From Actinomycetospora sp. (GTDB taxonomy: Bacteria > Actinomycetota > Actinomycetes > Mycobacteriales > Pseudonocardiaceae), in contig JAQSWW010000019.1 in NCBI GenBank assembly GCA_029266415.1, forward strand, positions 1 through 50,221: a DNA stretch of 50,221 nucleotides, read 5' to 3'. Positions within the stretch are counted from its first letter, which is position 1. Each line of letters opens with the position of its first letter. The notes under the pieces were generated by a model. It was not told the origin of the DNA and searched no databases. It saw only the letters and a list, made by a program, of their open reading frames with translations. Positions 42,956 through 50,221 of the stretch are shown here, one piece after another. The translations under genes were made by a program, and so were the position numbers.

Positions 42956-44287
42956 GTGACGAGCACAGCGATGGCGAGTGCGGGCAGAGCGAGCGCCGAA
43001 CGCAGCGCCGAGCTCTTCGCCCGCGCCGAGCAGGTCGTCCCGGGCGGGGTCAACTCCCCGGTGCGCGCCTTCCGGTCGGTCGGCGGCACCCCGCGGTTCA
43101 TGGTGTCGGGGCAGGGCCCGTACCTCACCGACGCGGACGGTGACCGGTACGTGGACCTGGTCAGCTCCTGGGGCCCGATGATCCTCGGGCACGCGCACCC
43201 CGCGGTGGTGGAGGCCGTGCAGCAGGCGGCGTCGGCCGGCCTGTCGTTCGGCACCCCGACCGCCGGCGAGATCGACCTCGCCGAGGAGATCGTGCGCCGC
43301 GTCGAGCCGGTCGAGCAGGTGCGCCTCGTCAACTCCGGCACCGAGGCCACGATGAGCGCGATCCGCCTCGCCCGCGGGTTCACCGGGCGCAGCGTGGTCG
43401 TCAAGTTCGCCGGCTGCTACCACGGGCACGTCGACGCGCTGCTCGCCGAGGCGGGGTCGGGCGTCGCCACCTTCGGCCTGCCGTCCAGCCCGGGCATCAC
43501 CGGCGCCCAGGCCGGCGACACGGTCGTCCTGCCCTACAACGACCTCGACGCCGTCGCCGCCGCGTTCGCCGAGCGCGGCCAGGAGATCGCGTGCGTGATC
43601 ACCGAGGCGGCCGCGGGCAACATGGGCGCGGTCGCCCCCGACGACGGGTTCAACGCCGGCCTCAAGCGGCTCTGCCAGGCGCACGGCGCGCTGCTGGTGA
43701 TCGACGAGGTGATGACGGGCTTCCGCGTCTCGTCCGCCGGGTGGTACGGCCTCGAGGGCGTCCCCGGCGACCTGTACTGCTTCGGCAAGGTGATGTCCGG
43801 CGGCCTGCCCGCGGCGGCCTTCGGCGGCCGCGCCGACGTCATGGGCCACCTCGCGCCCGCCGGCCCCGTGTACCAGGCGGGCACGCTGGCCGGGAACCCC
43901 GTCGCGGTCGCCGCCGGGCTCACCACCCTGCGGCACGCGACGCCCGAGGTGTACGAGGCGCTGGACGCGCACGCCGACCGCCTGCACGGGCTGTTCGCGG
44001 ACGCCCTCACCGAGGCCGGGGTCGTCCACACGATCCAGCGGGCGGGCTCGCTGGTCTCGATCCGCTTCGCGGAGGGGGCCGGGCGGGACTACGCCGACAT
44101 GAAGGCCGCCGAAACCTGGCGCTTCCCGCCGTTCTTCCACGCCCTGCTCGACCGCGGCGTCTACATGCCGCCCAGCGTCTTCGAGGCGTGCTTCATCTCC
44201 GCGGCGCTCGACGACGACGCGTTCTCGGTGATCGCGGACGCGCTGCCCGCGGCGGCGCGCGCGGCGGCCGCGGCGACGGCGCCGTGA
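42956..44287 (+). CDS. hemL: Glutamate-1-semialdehyde 2,1-aminomutase
   Basis: A 443-residue PLP enzyme of aminotransferase class III that converts glutamate-1-semialdehyde to 5-aminolevulinate, the step after HemA. Motifs: [35 protein letters not shown]-like segment ([20 protein letters not shown]), [53 protein letters not shown], and the PLP-binding Lys278 in [21 protein letters not shown] 42956 has no strong ribosome binding site, so a short or absent leader is possible. The stop overlaps the next gene (GTGA). Confidence 0.97.
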   Translation: MTSTAMASAGRASAERSAELFARAEQVVPGGVNSPVRAFRSVGGTPRFMVSGQGPYLTDADGDRYVDLVSSWGPMILGHAHPAVVEAVQQAASAGLSFGTPTAGEIDLAEEIVRRVEPVEQVRLVNSGTEATMSAIRLARGFTGRSVVVKFAGCYHGHVDALLAEAGSGVATFGLPSSPGITGAQAGDTVVLPYNDLDAVAAAFAERGQEIACVITEAAAGNMGAVAPDDGFNAGLKRLCQAHGALLVIDEVMTGFRVSSAGWYGLEGVPGDLYCFGKVMSGGLPAAAFGGRADVMGHLAPAGPVYQAGTLAGNPVAVAAGLTTLRHATPEVYEALDAHADRLHGLFADALTEAGVVHTIQRAGSLVSIRFAEGAGRDYADMKAAETWRFPPFFHALLDRGVYMPPSVFEACFISAALDDDAFSVIADALPAAARAAAAATAP

Positions 44288-44955
44288 GCCCGCCGGGAGA
44301 CGGAGCGGAGCGGAGCTCGACCCGACCGCTGCGCACCACGGTGCACCTGGTGCGCCACGGCGAGGTGCACAACCCCGAGAAGGTCCTCTACGGCCGCCTG
44401 CCCGGTTTCGGGCTGTCGGACGAGGGACGCTCGCAGGCGGACCGGGCGGCGAAGCACCTCGCCGGCGCCGACGTCACCGCCCTGCTCGTCTCGCCGATGC
44501 AGCGCGCGCAGGAGACGGCGGAGCCGATCGCCACCACGCTGGGCCTCGAGCCGGTGACCGAGGACCGGCTCATCGAGGCCGGCAACGCGTTCGAGGGCAA
44601 GCACGTGTCGGTCGGCGACGGGGCGCTGCGCAACCCGGAGTACTGGCCGCTGCTGCGCAACCCGTTCCGGCCGTCGTGGGGCGAGCCGTACCTCGAGATC
44701 GCGCACCGGATGCTGGGCGCGGCCCACCGGGCGCGGGCGCTCGCCGCGGGCCACGAGGCGGTGTGCGTCTCGCACCAGCTGCCGATCTGGACGCTGCGCC
44801 GCTTCCTCGCCGGCGAGCGGCTCTGGCACGACCCGCGCAAGCGGCAGTGCTCGCTGGGCTCGGTCACGAGCTTCGTGTTCGACGACGAGAGCCTCGTCGA
44901 CATCGCCTACGCCGAGCCCGGCGGCGCGAGCGACCCGGCGTCGACGGGGGCGTGA
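44284..44955 (+). CDS. Histidine phosphatase family protein
   Basis: A 223-residue phosphatase of the phosphoglycerate-mutase-like superfamily. The catalytic motif is [40 protein letters not shown] and the second catalytic His in [20 protein letters not shown] complete the site. It is not a glycolytic mutase (too short, different middle). Its place between hemL and the TlpA gene matches Rv0525. The first 15 residues contain an AGCGGAGCGGAGC repeat-like stretch at DNA level. GTG 44284 overlaps hemL; the next gene begins 1 nt after the stop. Confidence 0.9.
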   Translation: MSPPGDGAERSSTRPLRTTVHLVRHGEVHNPEKVLYGRLPGFGLSDEGRSQADRAAKHLAGADVTALLVSPMQRAQETAEPIATTLGLEPVTEDRLIEAGNAFEGKHVSVGDGALRNPEYWPLLRNPFRPSWGEPYLEIAHRMLGAAHRARALAAGHEAVCVSHQLPIWTLRRFLAGERLWHDPRKRQCSLGSVTSFVFDDESLVDIAYAEPGGASDPASTGA

Positions 44956-44956
44956 C

Positions 44957-45532
44957 GTGCGGGCCGTGCTGCTCGCGCTCGCCGGGCTGCTGCTCGTCGC
45001 CGGGTGCTCGTCGGCGCCGTCGGAGGGGACGTTCGAGTTCGGGGGCACGGGCGGGCGCACGACCGTCGTCTACGACCCGCCCGAGGCGCGCGGGACGCTG
45101 CCCGCGGTGACGGGGGAGAGCCTGCTCGAGCCGGGCCGGCCGCTGTCGAGCCAGGACGTCCCCGGCCAGGTCGTCGTGCTCAACGTCTGGGGCTCGTGGT
45201 GCGGGCCGTGCCGCGCCGAGGCCGACGCGCTCGACCAGGTCGCCGTGGCGTCCGCGCCCCGGGGCGTGCGGTTCCTCGGCATCGACGTGCGCGACCAGCG
45301 CGAGGCCGCCGCCGACTTCGTCCGCGACCGGGGCGTCGTCTACCCCTCGATCTACGACCCGCCGGGACGCTCGCTGCTCGCCCTGCGCGGCTACCCGCGC
45401 AACGCGGTGCCGTCGACGATCGTGCTCGACCGGTCCCACCGCGTGGCCGCCGTGTTCCTCACCGCGGTGCTCGCGTCGGACCTGCAGCCCGTCGTCGACC
45501 GGATCGCCGCCGAGCCCGCGCCGGCGAGCTGA
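44957..45532 (+). CDS. TlpA/ResA-like thioredoxin lipoprotein for cytochrome c maturation
   Basis: A 191-residue extracytoplasmic thioredoxin. The N-terminus is a lipoprotein signal with lipobox VAGC (Cys17). The redox site is VLNVWGSWCGPCRAEADALD with Cys82 and Cys85; GVRFLGIDVRDQREAAADFV and GYPRNAVPSTIVLDRSHRVA (cis-Pro) follow. It should keep the CxxCH haem-binding cysteines of apocytochrome c reduced, receiving electrons from CcdA encoded nearby. GTG 44957 is 1 nt after the phosphatase stop, giving tight coupling. Rv0526 position. Confidence 0.93.
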   Translation: MRAVLLALAGLLLVAGCSSAPSEGTFEFGGTGGRTTVVYDPPEARGTLPAVTGESLLEPGRPLSSQDVPGQVVVLNVWGSWCGPCRAEADALDQVAVASAPRGVRFLGIDVRDQREAAADFVRDRGVVYPSIYDPPGRSLLALRGYPRNAVPSTIVLDRSHRVAAVFLTAVLASDLQPVVDRIAAEPAPAS

Positions 45533-45591
45533 GCGCCCCGACGATCACGGCCGTAGGCTCGCGCGCACCGACAGCGAGGGAGCGGCCCCAC

Positions 45592-45897
45592 ATGATCATC
45601 TTCGGGACCCGCCAGACGGTGGCGCAGCTGGCGATGGTGGTGCTGACCTGCGTGAACTGCCGCCGGACGGCCGCGAACGCCGTGCTCAGGACGGTCACGA
45701 AGTTCACGCTGTTCTTCGTCCCGCTCTTCCCGGTCCGGACCCGGTACGCCACCCAGTGCACGGCGTGCGGCTTCCACCAGTGGATCGACAAGGGCCAGGC
45801 CGAGCAGCTGCGGCAGGCGCCGGCCCTCTGGACGGGGCCGGCGGGCGGGACGAACGGGCACGCCGCTCCGGGTCGGTACCCGGGCGCCCGCGGCTGA
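45592..45897 (+). CDS. Zinc-ribbon family small protein
   Basis: A 101-residue protein. It begins MIIFGTRQTVAQLAMVVLTC, and two C-x-x-C pairs form a zinc ribbon: LTCVNCRRTAANAVL and TQCTACGFHQWIDKGQAEQL. A hydrophobic stretch VTKFTLFFVPLFPVRTRYAT lies between them. The C-terminus is Gly/Pro-rich and probably disordered. This is the widespread actinobacterial zinc-ribbon protein family; the function is unknown. ATG 45592 has a weak ribosome binding site (GAGGGAGCGG) upstream. A long hairpin starts at its stop codon. Confidence 0.85.
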   Translation: MIIFGTRQTVAQLAMVVLTCVNCRRTAANAVLRTVTKFTLFFVPLFPVRTRYATQCTACGFHQWIDKGQAEQLRQAPALWTGPAGGTNGHAAPGRYPGARG

Positions 45898-45942
45898 GGC
45901 CCCGCCCGGCCCGGCCTCGTCGGGCCGGACCGGGCGGGCCTC
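45896..45942 (+). terminator. Long imperfect hairpin, bidirectional terminator
   Basis: GAGGCCCCGCCCGGCCCGGCC pairs with the following GGGCCGGACCGGGCGGGCCTC with three bulges, giving a stem of about 17 bp. It lies between convergent genes (zinc ribbon on plus, small basic protein on minus, stops at 45897 and 45946) and can serve both. Confidence 0.7.
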
Positions 45943-45945
45943 GTG

Positions 45946-46134
45946 TCAGCCGGTGCGCCGCGCGGCGAAGTCCGTGCGGACGTGCACGGGCTTCGTGCGT
46001 TCGCGCGGACCCTGGGAGCGCGCCGGTGCGGGCTGGGCGTTGCCCACTGACCGGCCGCGGGCCGCGGCGCGGCGCTCGGCGCGGTTGGCCGGCGTGGACG
46101 GGGCGTGCGGGGCTTGCGTCGCGGTGGTTCGCAC
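45946..46134 (-). CDS. Small basic protein, hypothetical
   Basis: A 62-residue Arg/Ala-rich protein. The central ANRAERRAAARGRSVGN is an amphipathic basic helix and the C-terminus is RERTKPVHVRTDFAARRTG. GTG 46134 is chosen because AGGAGG stands 6 nt upstream; the longer open frame (to 46344) is Arg/Pro-rich and has no ribosome binding site. Similar small AERRAA-type proteins are common in actinobacteria; nucleic-acid binding is plausible but unproven. TACCGT at 46293-46288 (minus strand) is a possible -10 box with a long leader. Confidence 0.65.
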   Translation of the reverse strand: MRTTATQAPHAPSTPANRAERRAAARGRSVGNAQPAPARSQGPRERTKPVHVRTDFAARRTG

Positions 46135-46420
46135 GGAGGACCTCCTGGAGTGTGCGGGCGGACGCCGCCGGCGCGGGATCATCGCCCGGGGTGCACGAGC
46201 ACCGCGCCGGGCGGCGGGAGGGGCAGCGGAGGGGGCGCAGAGCGGAGCGGTCGCGGAGCGCCTCAGGAGTCGATGTCCACGGCGGAGACGGTAGGAGCCC
46301 CGTGCGGCACGGCGCCACCGAATTGCCGGCGCCCCGAACGGCACGATCTACGACACATCGTCGGAGATGGACGCCCGTGCCCACGCGCACGTGACCGGCG
46401 CGTCCTACCCTGGACGTCGT
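46135..46420. promoter_or_regulatory. Divergent region between small basic protein and ccdA
   Basis: 286 nt without a gene. It has GGAGG-A-CCTCC (46136-46146), a palindrome that contains the ribosome binding site of the minus-strand gene, a TACGAC-N5-GTCGGA dyad (46349-46365), and TACCCT (46406-46411), a likely -10 box 9 nt before the ccdA ATG. Confidence 0.5.
46349..46365 (+). promoter_or_regulatory. Operator-like dyad upstream of ccdA
   Basis: TACGAC-ACATC-GTCGGA, one mismatch from the perfect dyad TACGAC-N5-GTCGTA found at 48776-48792. It lies 40 bp before the predicted ccdA -10 box. Confidence 0.4.
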
Positions 46421-47260
46421 ATGAACCTGACCGAGGTGGCCACGTCCGGCCCCGTGCTGCTCGCCGTGCTGCTGTCCGTGGCGGCCGGCGTGGTCAGTTT
46501 CGCCTCGCCGTGCGTCGTGCCGCTGGTGCCGGGCTACCTCGCGTACCTCGCCGGGCTGGTCGGGGCGGACGCCCCGGCGGTCACCGAGGAGGAGCTCCGC
46601 ACCCGGACCGCCGAGCGCCGCGCGGCGGTCACCGGCGAGCTGCCCGTGGCCACGGCCACCCGCCGCCCGCCGCGTCGCCTGCGCCTCGCGGGCGCCGCGG
46701 TCCTGTTCGTCCTCGGGTTCACGGTGGTGTTCGTCGTCGGGCTGGGCTCGATCGTCTGGCTGGCCGACGCGCTGCTGGCCAACGAGGCGATCCTGCAGCG
46801 GGTCGGCGGGGTGGTCACGGTCGCCATGGGTCTGGTGTTCCTCGGGCTCGTGCCCGCGCTGCAGCGCGACACCCGCCCGCACCGCGTGCCGCAGGTCGGC
46901 CTGGCCGGGGCCCCGCTGCTCGGGGCGACGTTCGGGCTGGGCTGGACGCCGTGCCTCGGGCCCACGCTCGCCGGGGTCGTCGCCCTCGCCAGCGGCACGG
47001 ACTCCGGGGCCGCGGAGGTCCGGGGCATCGTCCTGCTGCTCGGCTACTGCGTCGGGCTCGGCGTGCCGTTCGTGCTCATCGCCCTCGGGGCCGGGCGCGC
47101 GGTGCGCGCCCAGGCCTGGCTGCGCGCGCACAGCCGGCGCATCCAGATCGTCGGCGGAGCCGCGCTCATCGTCGTCGGCCTGCTGCTCGCCACCGGCCTG
47201 TGGGCCGAGATCGTCGCCCTGCTGCGCGGCCCCGTCGCCGGCTTCACCACACCCCTCTAG
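46421..47260 (+). CDS. ccdA: Cytochrome c biogenesis protein CcdA (DsbD-like transmembrane)
   Basis: A 279-residue membrane protein carrying electrons from cytosolic thioredoxin to extracytoplasmic thioredoxins. The two redox cysteines are in the conserved helices: VVSFASPCVVPLVPGYLAYL and FGLGWTPCLGPTLAGVVALA. About six transmembrane segments are visible; a roughly 50-residue polar loop (residues 45-90, with RTRTAERRAAVTGELPVATA) is longer than usual. ATG 46421 follows TACCCT by 9 nt (near-leaderless). The next gene begins 10 nt after the stop. Partner of the TlpA-like protein at 44957. Confidence 0.95.
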   Translation: MNLTEVATSGPVLLAVLLSVAAGVVSFASPCVVPLVPGYLAYLAGLVGADAPAVTEEELRTRTAERRAAVTGELPVATATRRPPRRLRLAGAAVLFVLGFTVVFVVGLGSIVWLADALLANEAILQRVGGVVTVAMGLVFLGLVPALQRDTRPHRVPQVGLAGAPLLGATFGLGWTPCLGPTLAGVVALASGTDSGAAEVRGIVLLLGYCVGLGVPFVLIALGAGRAVRAQAWLRAHSRRIQIVGGAALIVVGLLLATGLWAEIVALLRGPVAGFTTPL

Positions 47261-47270
47261 GTCGCCGACG

Positions 47271-48953
47271 ATGACCACCACGCTGCCGCAGGCGCCTCCC
47301 GACGACGCCGGGCCGACGCCGCCTTCGCCCGGCCCCGCGCGCCGCCTGCTCGCGCTGGCCCGCAACACCTGGCGCGGGCTGACCAGCATGCGCACCGCGC
47401 TGATCCTGCTGTTCCTGCTCGCCGTCGCCGCGCTGCCGGGCGCCGTGCTGCCCCAGCGCACGCCCAGCCCCAACGCCGTCGACGACTACCTCACCGCGAA
47501 CCCCACCCTCGGCCCGCTGCTGGACGACCTCGGGTTCTTCGACGTCTTCGCCACCCCGTGGTTCGCGGCGATCTACCTGCTGCTGTTCGTGTCCCTCATC
47601 GGCTGCCTGGTCCCGCGCTCGTGGGAGCACCTGCGCGGGCTGCGCGTCGAGCCGGTGGCCGTGCCGCGCAACCTCGCCCGCCTGCCCCACCACGCGGAGA
47701 GCGCCGACGACGACGACCCCGACGCCGTCGTCGAGCGCGCCCGCCGGCGGCTGCGCGGCTGGCGGGTCGCGGTGCGCTCCGAGCCCGGCGGCGTCCGGAC
47801 GCTGTCGGCCGAGAAGGGCTCGCTGCGCGAGGTCGGCAACCTGGTCTTCCACCTCAGCCTCGTGGCGCTGCTCGGCGGCATCGCCGTCGGGGAGCTCTTC
47901 GGCTACGAGGGCCAGGTCATCGTCATGGCCGACGGCAGCGAGTTCTGCAACTCCGGCATCTACGCCTACGACTCGTTCCGCCCCGGCATGCAGGTGGACG
48001 GCACCGGCCTGGACCCGTTCTGCGTGACCGTCGACGGCTTCCGCGCGACGTTCCGGCCCGACGGCCAGCCCGACTCGTTCGACGCCGCCGTGCGCTACCA
48101 GGACGCCGAGGCCGTGCAGCGCGGCGACGGCGCGTGGCAGTCCCACGGGCTGGCCGTCAACGACCCGCTGCGGGTCGACGGCGAGCGCGTGTACCTGCTC
48201 GGGCACGGGTACGCGCCGCGCTTCACCGTGACGTTCCCCGACGGGCAGCAGCGCACCGGGCTGGTGCAGTGGCGCCCCGTCGACCAGGCGACGCTGCTCT
48301 CCGAGGGCGCCACGAAGATCGACCCGCCCGGGGTGACGGACGAGGCGCAGCGCCGCCGGTCCCAGCTCGCGATCACCGGGCTGTTCGCCCCGACCTCGTC
48401 GGGCGGCGGGCTCGTCACCTCGGTGTTCCCCGCGCTGAACAACCCGGAGGTGGCCGTGGACGTGATGCGCGGCGACCTCGGCCTCGACTCGGGGCGCGCG
48501 CAGTCGATCTTCAGTGTCGACCAGGGGATGGTCGACCAGGGCCGGCTCGTGCGGGTCGCGCGGGAGAACATGCGGCCCGGCGAGCAGATCACGCTCGACG
48601 ACGGCACCCTCGTGCGGTTCGACGACGTGCAGAACTGGGTGTCGCTGCAGGTGTCCCACGACCCCGCGCAGACCGCGGTCCTCCTCGCGGCGATCGCGCT
48701 GCTCGGGGGGCTGACGCTCTCGCTGACCGTGCGCCGTCGCCGCTTCTGGGTGCGCGCCGCCCCCGCCGAGCCGTCTACGACAGATCGTCGTACGGTGGTG
48801 TCGCTCGGGGGTCTGGCCCGCACCGACCGGGCGGGCTACGGCGAGGAGTTCGCTCGCCTGGCCGCGGACCTCGCGCCACCGCGGGACGAGGGGCCGCCCG
48901 CACCGTCCCGCCCGACGCGGGACGACGACGGAGAGGACGACGATGGTCGTTGA
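47271..48953 (+). CDS. resB: ResB-like cytochrome c biogenesis protein
   Basis: A 560-residue System II haem-lyase subunit (Ccs1/ResB). Features: first helix MRTALILLFLLAVAALPGAV, PWFAAIYLLLFVSLIGCLVP, LVFHLSLVALLGGIAVGELF, a large extracytoplasmic domain with GQVIVMADGSEFCNSGIYAY and FSVDQGMVDQGRLVRVAREN, the last helix AVLLAAIALLGGLTLSLTVR, and a cytosolic tail of about 70 residues that is acidic at its end. With CcsA it moves haem and attaches it to apocytochrome c. Within the tail the DNA contains a perfect palindrome next to a -10-like box. It overlaps the ccsA start by 11 nt. Confidence 0.95.
   Translation: MTTTLPQAPPDDAGPTPPSPGPARRLLALARNTWRGLTSMRTALILLFLLAVAALPGAVLPQRTPSPNAVDDYLTANPTLGPLLDDLGFFDVFATPWFAAIYLLLFVSLIGCLVPRSWEHLRGLRVEPVAVPRNLARLPHHAESADDDDPDAVVERARRRLRGWRVAVRSEPGGVRTLSAEKGSLREVGNLVFHLSLVALLGGIAVGELFGYEGQVIVMADGSEFCNSGIYAYDSFRPGMQVDGTGLDPFCVTVDGFRATFRPDGQPDSFDAAVRYQDAEAVQRGDGAWQSHGLAVNDPLRVDGERVYLLGHGYAPRFTVTFPDGQQRTGLVQWRPVDQATLLSEGATKIDPPGVTDEAQRRRSQLAITGLFAPTSSGGGLVTSVFPALNNPEVAVDVMRGDLGLDSGRAQSIFSVDQGMVDQGRLVRVARENMRPGEQITLDDGTLVRFDDVQNWVSLQVSHDPAQTAVLLAAIALLGGLTLSLTVRRRRFWVRAAPAEPSTTDRRTVVSLGGLARTDRAGYGEEFARLAADLAPPRDEGPPAPSRPTRDDDGEDDDGR
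48776..48796 (+). promoter_or_regulatory. Perfect operator-like dyad and -10 box inside resB
   Basis: TACGAC-AGATC-GTCGTA (48776-48792) is a perfect 6-5-6 dyad and overlaps TACGGT (48791-48796), which fits a -10 box. This is the layout of a repressed promoter, about 150 bp before the ccsA start. Confidence 0.4.
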
Positions 48954-49911
48954 CGCGGAGCTGGGCCGGTTCGGCGACCTGCTGTTCGGGTCGGCGCTGG
49001 CCGTCTACGTGCTCGCGATGATCCTGCACGCGGTGGAGCACGGTCTCCTGCGGCGCCCGTCGCCGGCGGCCGCGGAGGCCCGCGTCCCGGTCGGCGTGGG
49101 CGGCGGCACCGGCACCGACGAGGCCCCCGTCGCCCCCACCGACCGGACGCCCCGCAGCCGCGCCGAGCGCTTCGGGCGGATGGGCGTCTCGCTGACCGTC
49201 CTCGGGTTCGGCCTGCACGCCGCGATGCTGGTGGTGCGCGGGTTCGCCGCGCAGCGCGTGCCGTGGGGCAACATGTACGAGTTCACCGCGGCGATCTCCC
49301 TGGTCGCGGTGGCCGCCTGGCTGGTCGTGCTGCGCCGGCACCCCGACCTGCGCCGCCTGGGCGTGTTCGTGCTGCTGCCGGTGATCGTGCTGATGTTCCT
49401 CGCCGGCACCGTGCTCTACACCCAGACCGCGCCCGTGGTGCCCGCCCTGCGCTCGTACTGGCTGGTCGTCCACGTCTCCGCGGCCGTGGTCTCGTCCGGC
49501 ATCCTGCTGCTCGCGGGCGTGGCCAGCTGCCTCTACCTGCTGCGCGCGGCGCACGAGGCGAACCCCGGGCGGCTCGCGTGGACCTCGCGGCTGCCCGGCG
49601 CCGACGTGCTCGACCGCGTCGCCTACCGCGCCACGGCGCTGGCCTTCCCGATCTGGACGTTCGCCGTCATCACCGGTGCGATCTGGGCCGAGGCCGCCTG
49701 GGGCCGCTACTGGGGCTGGGACCCCAAGGAGACGACGGCCTTCATCGCGTGGGTCGTGTTCGCCTGCTACCTGCACGCCCGGTCGACCGCCGGCTGGCGC
49801 GGACGCCGCGCCGCGGTGATCAACGTGGTCGGCTTCGCGGTCATGGTGTTCAACCTCTTCTTCGTCAACCTCGTCGTCACCGGCCTGCACTCCTACGCCG
49901 GCGTCGGCTGA
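48943..49911 (+). CDS. ccsB: Cytochrome c biogenesis protein CcsA/CcsB
   Basis: A 322-residue haem-handling membrane protein, partner of ResB in System II. The tryptophan-rich haem motif is complete: WGRYWGWDPKETTAFIAWVV. Conserved haem-ligand histidines are in GFGLHAAMLVVRGFA, SYWLVVHVSAAVVSSGILLL and LHARSTAGWRG. About eight helices are visible. A Pro/Thr-rich polar loop (residues about 38-75) follows the first helix. ATG 48943 overlaps resB by 11 nt, implying coupled translation. Rv0529 position. Confidence 0.96.
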   Translation: MVVDAELGRFGDLLFGSALAVYVLAMILHAVEHGLLRRPSPAAAEARVPVGVGGGTGTDEAPVAPTDRTPRSRAERFGRMGVSLTVLGFGLHAAMLVVRGFAAQRVPWGNMYEFTAAISLVAVAAWLVVLRRHPDLRRLGVFVLLPVIVLMFLAGTVLYTQTAPVVPALRSYWLVVHVSAAVVSSGILLLAGVASCLYLLRAAHEANPGRLAWTSRLPGADVLDRVAYRATALAFPIWTFAVITGAIWAEAAWGRYWGWDPKETTAFIAWVVFACYLHARSTAGWRGRRAAVINVVGFAVMVFNLFFVNLVVTGLHSYAGVG

Positions 49912-49995
49912 GCGGTCCCCCTGGCCGTTCCGGTCGTTCGGATCTCCGCGAGGGGATACGGTCAGCCGCGCCAGCGACCAGGGAGGGGCCGTCAG

Positions 49996-50221
49996 ATGGA
50001 ATCCAGGGACGACGCCGGCGCGGAGCGCGAGGGCGGGCCGGCCCGTGCCGCCGACGCGGCCGGCGCCTCCCCGTCCGAGACGGAGCGCGCCGCCGACGAG
50101 CCGGTCGTCGAGGGCGCGTCCGGCACCGCGGTGACCGCTCCGTCGGGCCACGACGCCTCCGGGTCGTCCACCCTGGCCGGAACGAGCTCCGGCGGGACCG
50201 AGGCCCGGGGCGTCGCCGCGC
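49996..50221 (+). CDS. Start of an unidentified gene, cut by window end
   Basis: ATG 49996 follows GGGAGGGG (49980-49987 region) and opens a frame that runs to the window edge: MESRDDAGAEREGGPARAAD and then a Ser/Ala/Glu/Gly-rich sequence (about 75 residues, all apparently disordered). TACGGT at 49957-49962 may be its -10 box. No domain can be identified yet. Confidence 0.55.
   Translation, partial: MESRDDAGAEREGGPARAADAAGASPSETERAADEPVVEGASGTAVTAPSGHDASGSSTLAGTSSGGTEARGVAA

Overview
The window is very GC-rich (third codon positions almost all G or C) and carries mycothiol biosynthesis (mshA), SenX3-RegX3, Rex-hemACDB, a BldN-like ECF sigma factor, the mycobacterial-type mini ribosomal protein bS22 and ResB/CcsA cytochrome c maturation. 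This points to a high-GC actinobacterium, most likely Pseudonocardiales (Pseudonocardiaceae; an Actinomycetospora- or Pseudonocardia-like genome). The genus is inference. Gene order from gpmA onward follows the M. tuberculosis Rv0489-Rv0529 order (gpm1, senX3, regX3, ppx-like, membrane protein, isomerase, proC, HTH, bS22, galE-like, acyltransferase, serB1-like, glutaredoxin, hemA, hemC, hemD, hemB, hemL, phosphatase, TlpA, ccdA, resB, ccsA), with a Streptomyces-like bldN/anti-sigma/rex insertion.

Layout: (1) 1-1.8 kb: the truncated mshA and a YbjN gene, ending in a hairpin. (2) 1.8-19.4 kb: an accessory block that separates mshA-ybjN from gpmA-senX3. It holds an acyl-CoA synthetase, an M28 lipoprotein peptidase, a frameshifted small gene, four ANTAR-domain regulators, a GNAT, an HhH protein, DUF899, a multiply frameshifted DUF222-HNH gene, a Trypco2-domain protein, a putative papain-like cysteine peptidase with a small partner, the OhrR/OsmC peroxide pair, a GlsB-type membrane protein, an iron-box-associated sucrase/ferredoxin-like gene, and a JmjC oxygenase coupled to an (Ala-Asp-Gly-Gly)n repeat peptide. 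(3) 19.5-29.6 kb: conserved phosphate-signalling, proline and lipid/envelope genes. (4) 29.6-33.5 kb, minus strand: HAD phosphatase, DUF5667 putative anti-sigma, BldN-like sigma and an overlapping upstream ORF. (5) 33.8-44.3 kb: glutaredoxin, ferritin-like pair, rex-hemA-hemC-hemD, hemB, membrane genes, hemL. (6) 44.3-50.2 kb: phosphatase, TlpA, ccdA, resB, ccsA (system II cytochrome c maturation) and the start of one more gene.

How it works together: Rex (redox), Hem enzymes (heme supply) and CcdA/TlpA/ResB/CcsA (heme attachment to cytochrome c) form a respiratory block. A Rex-operator-like sequence overlaps the predicted rex promoter. SenX3-RegX3 and an exopolyphosphatase-family gene form a phosphate block, with a three-unit 11-bp repeat resembling a PHO box upstream. 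Many genes have a TANNNT box 6-9 nt before the start codon, which suggests leaderless transcripts.

The best candidate for an undescribed system is the JmjC oxygenase plus DGG-repeat peptide operon (17.7-19.4 kb), which looks like a repeat-core modified-peptide pathway with a candidate iron-responsive element at its end. A second candidate is the cysteine-peptidase-like/65-aa operon facing a Trypco2 protein. All calls come from reading the sequence; no database search was run. I saw no rRNA, tRNA, CRISPR array or insertion sequence.
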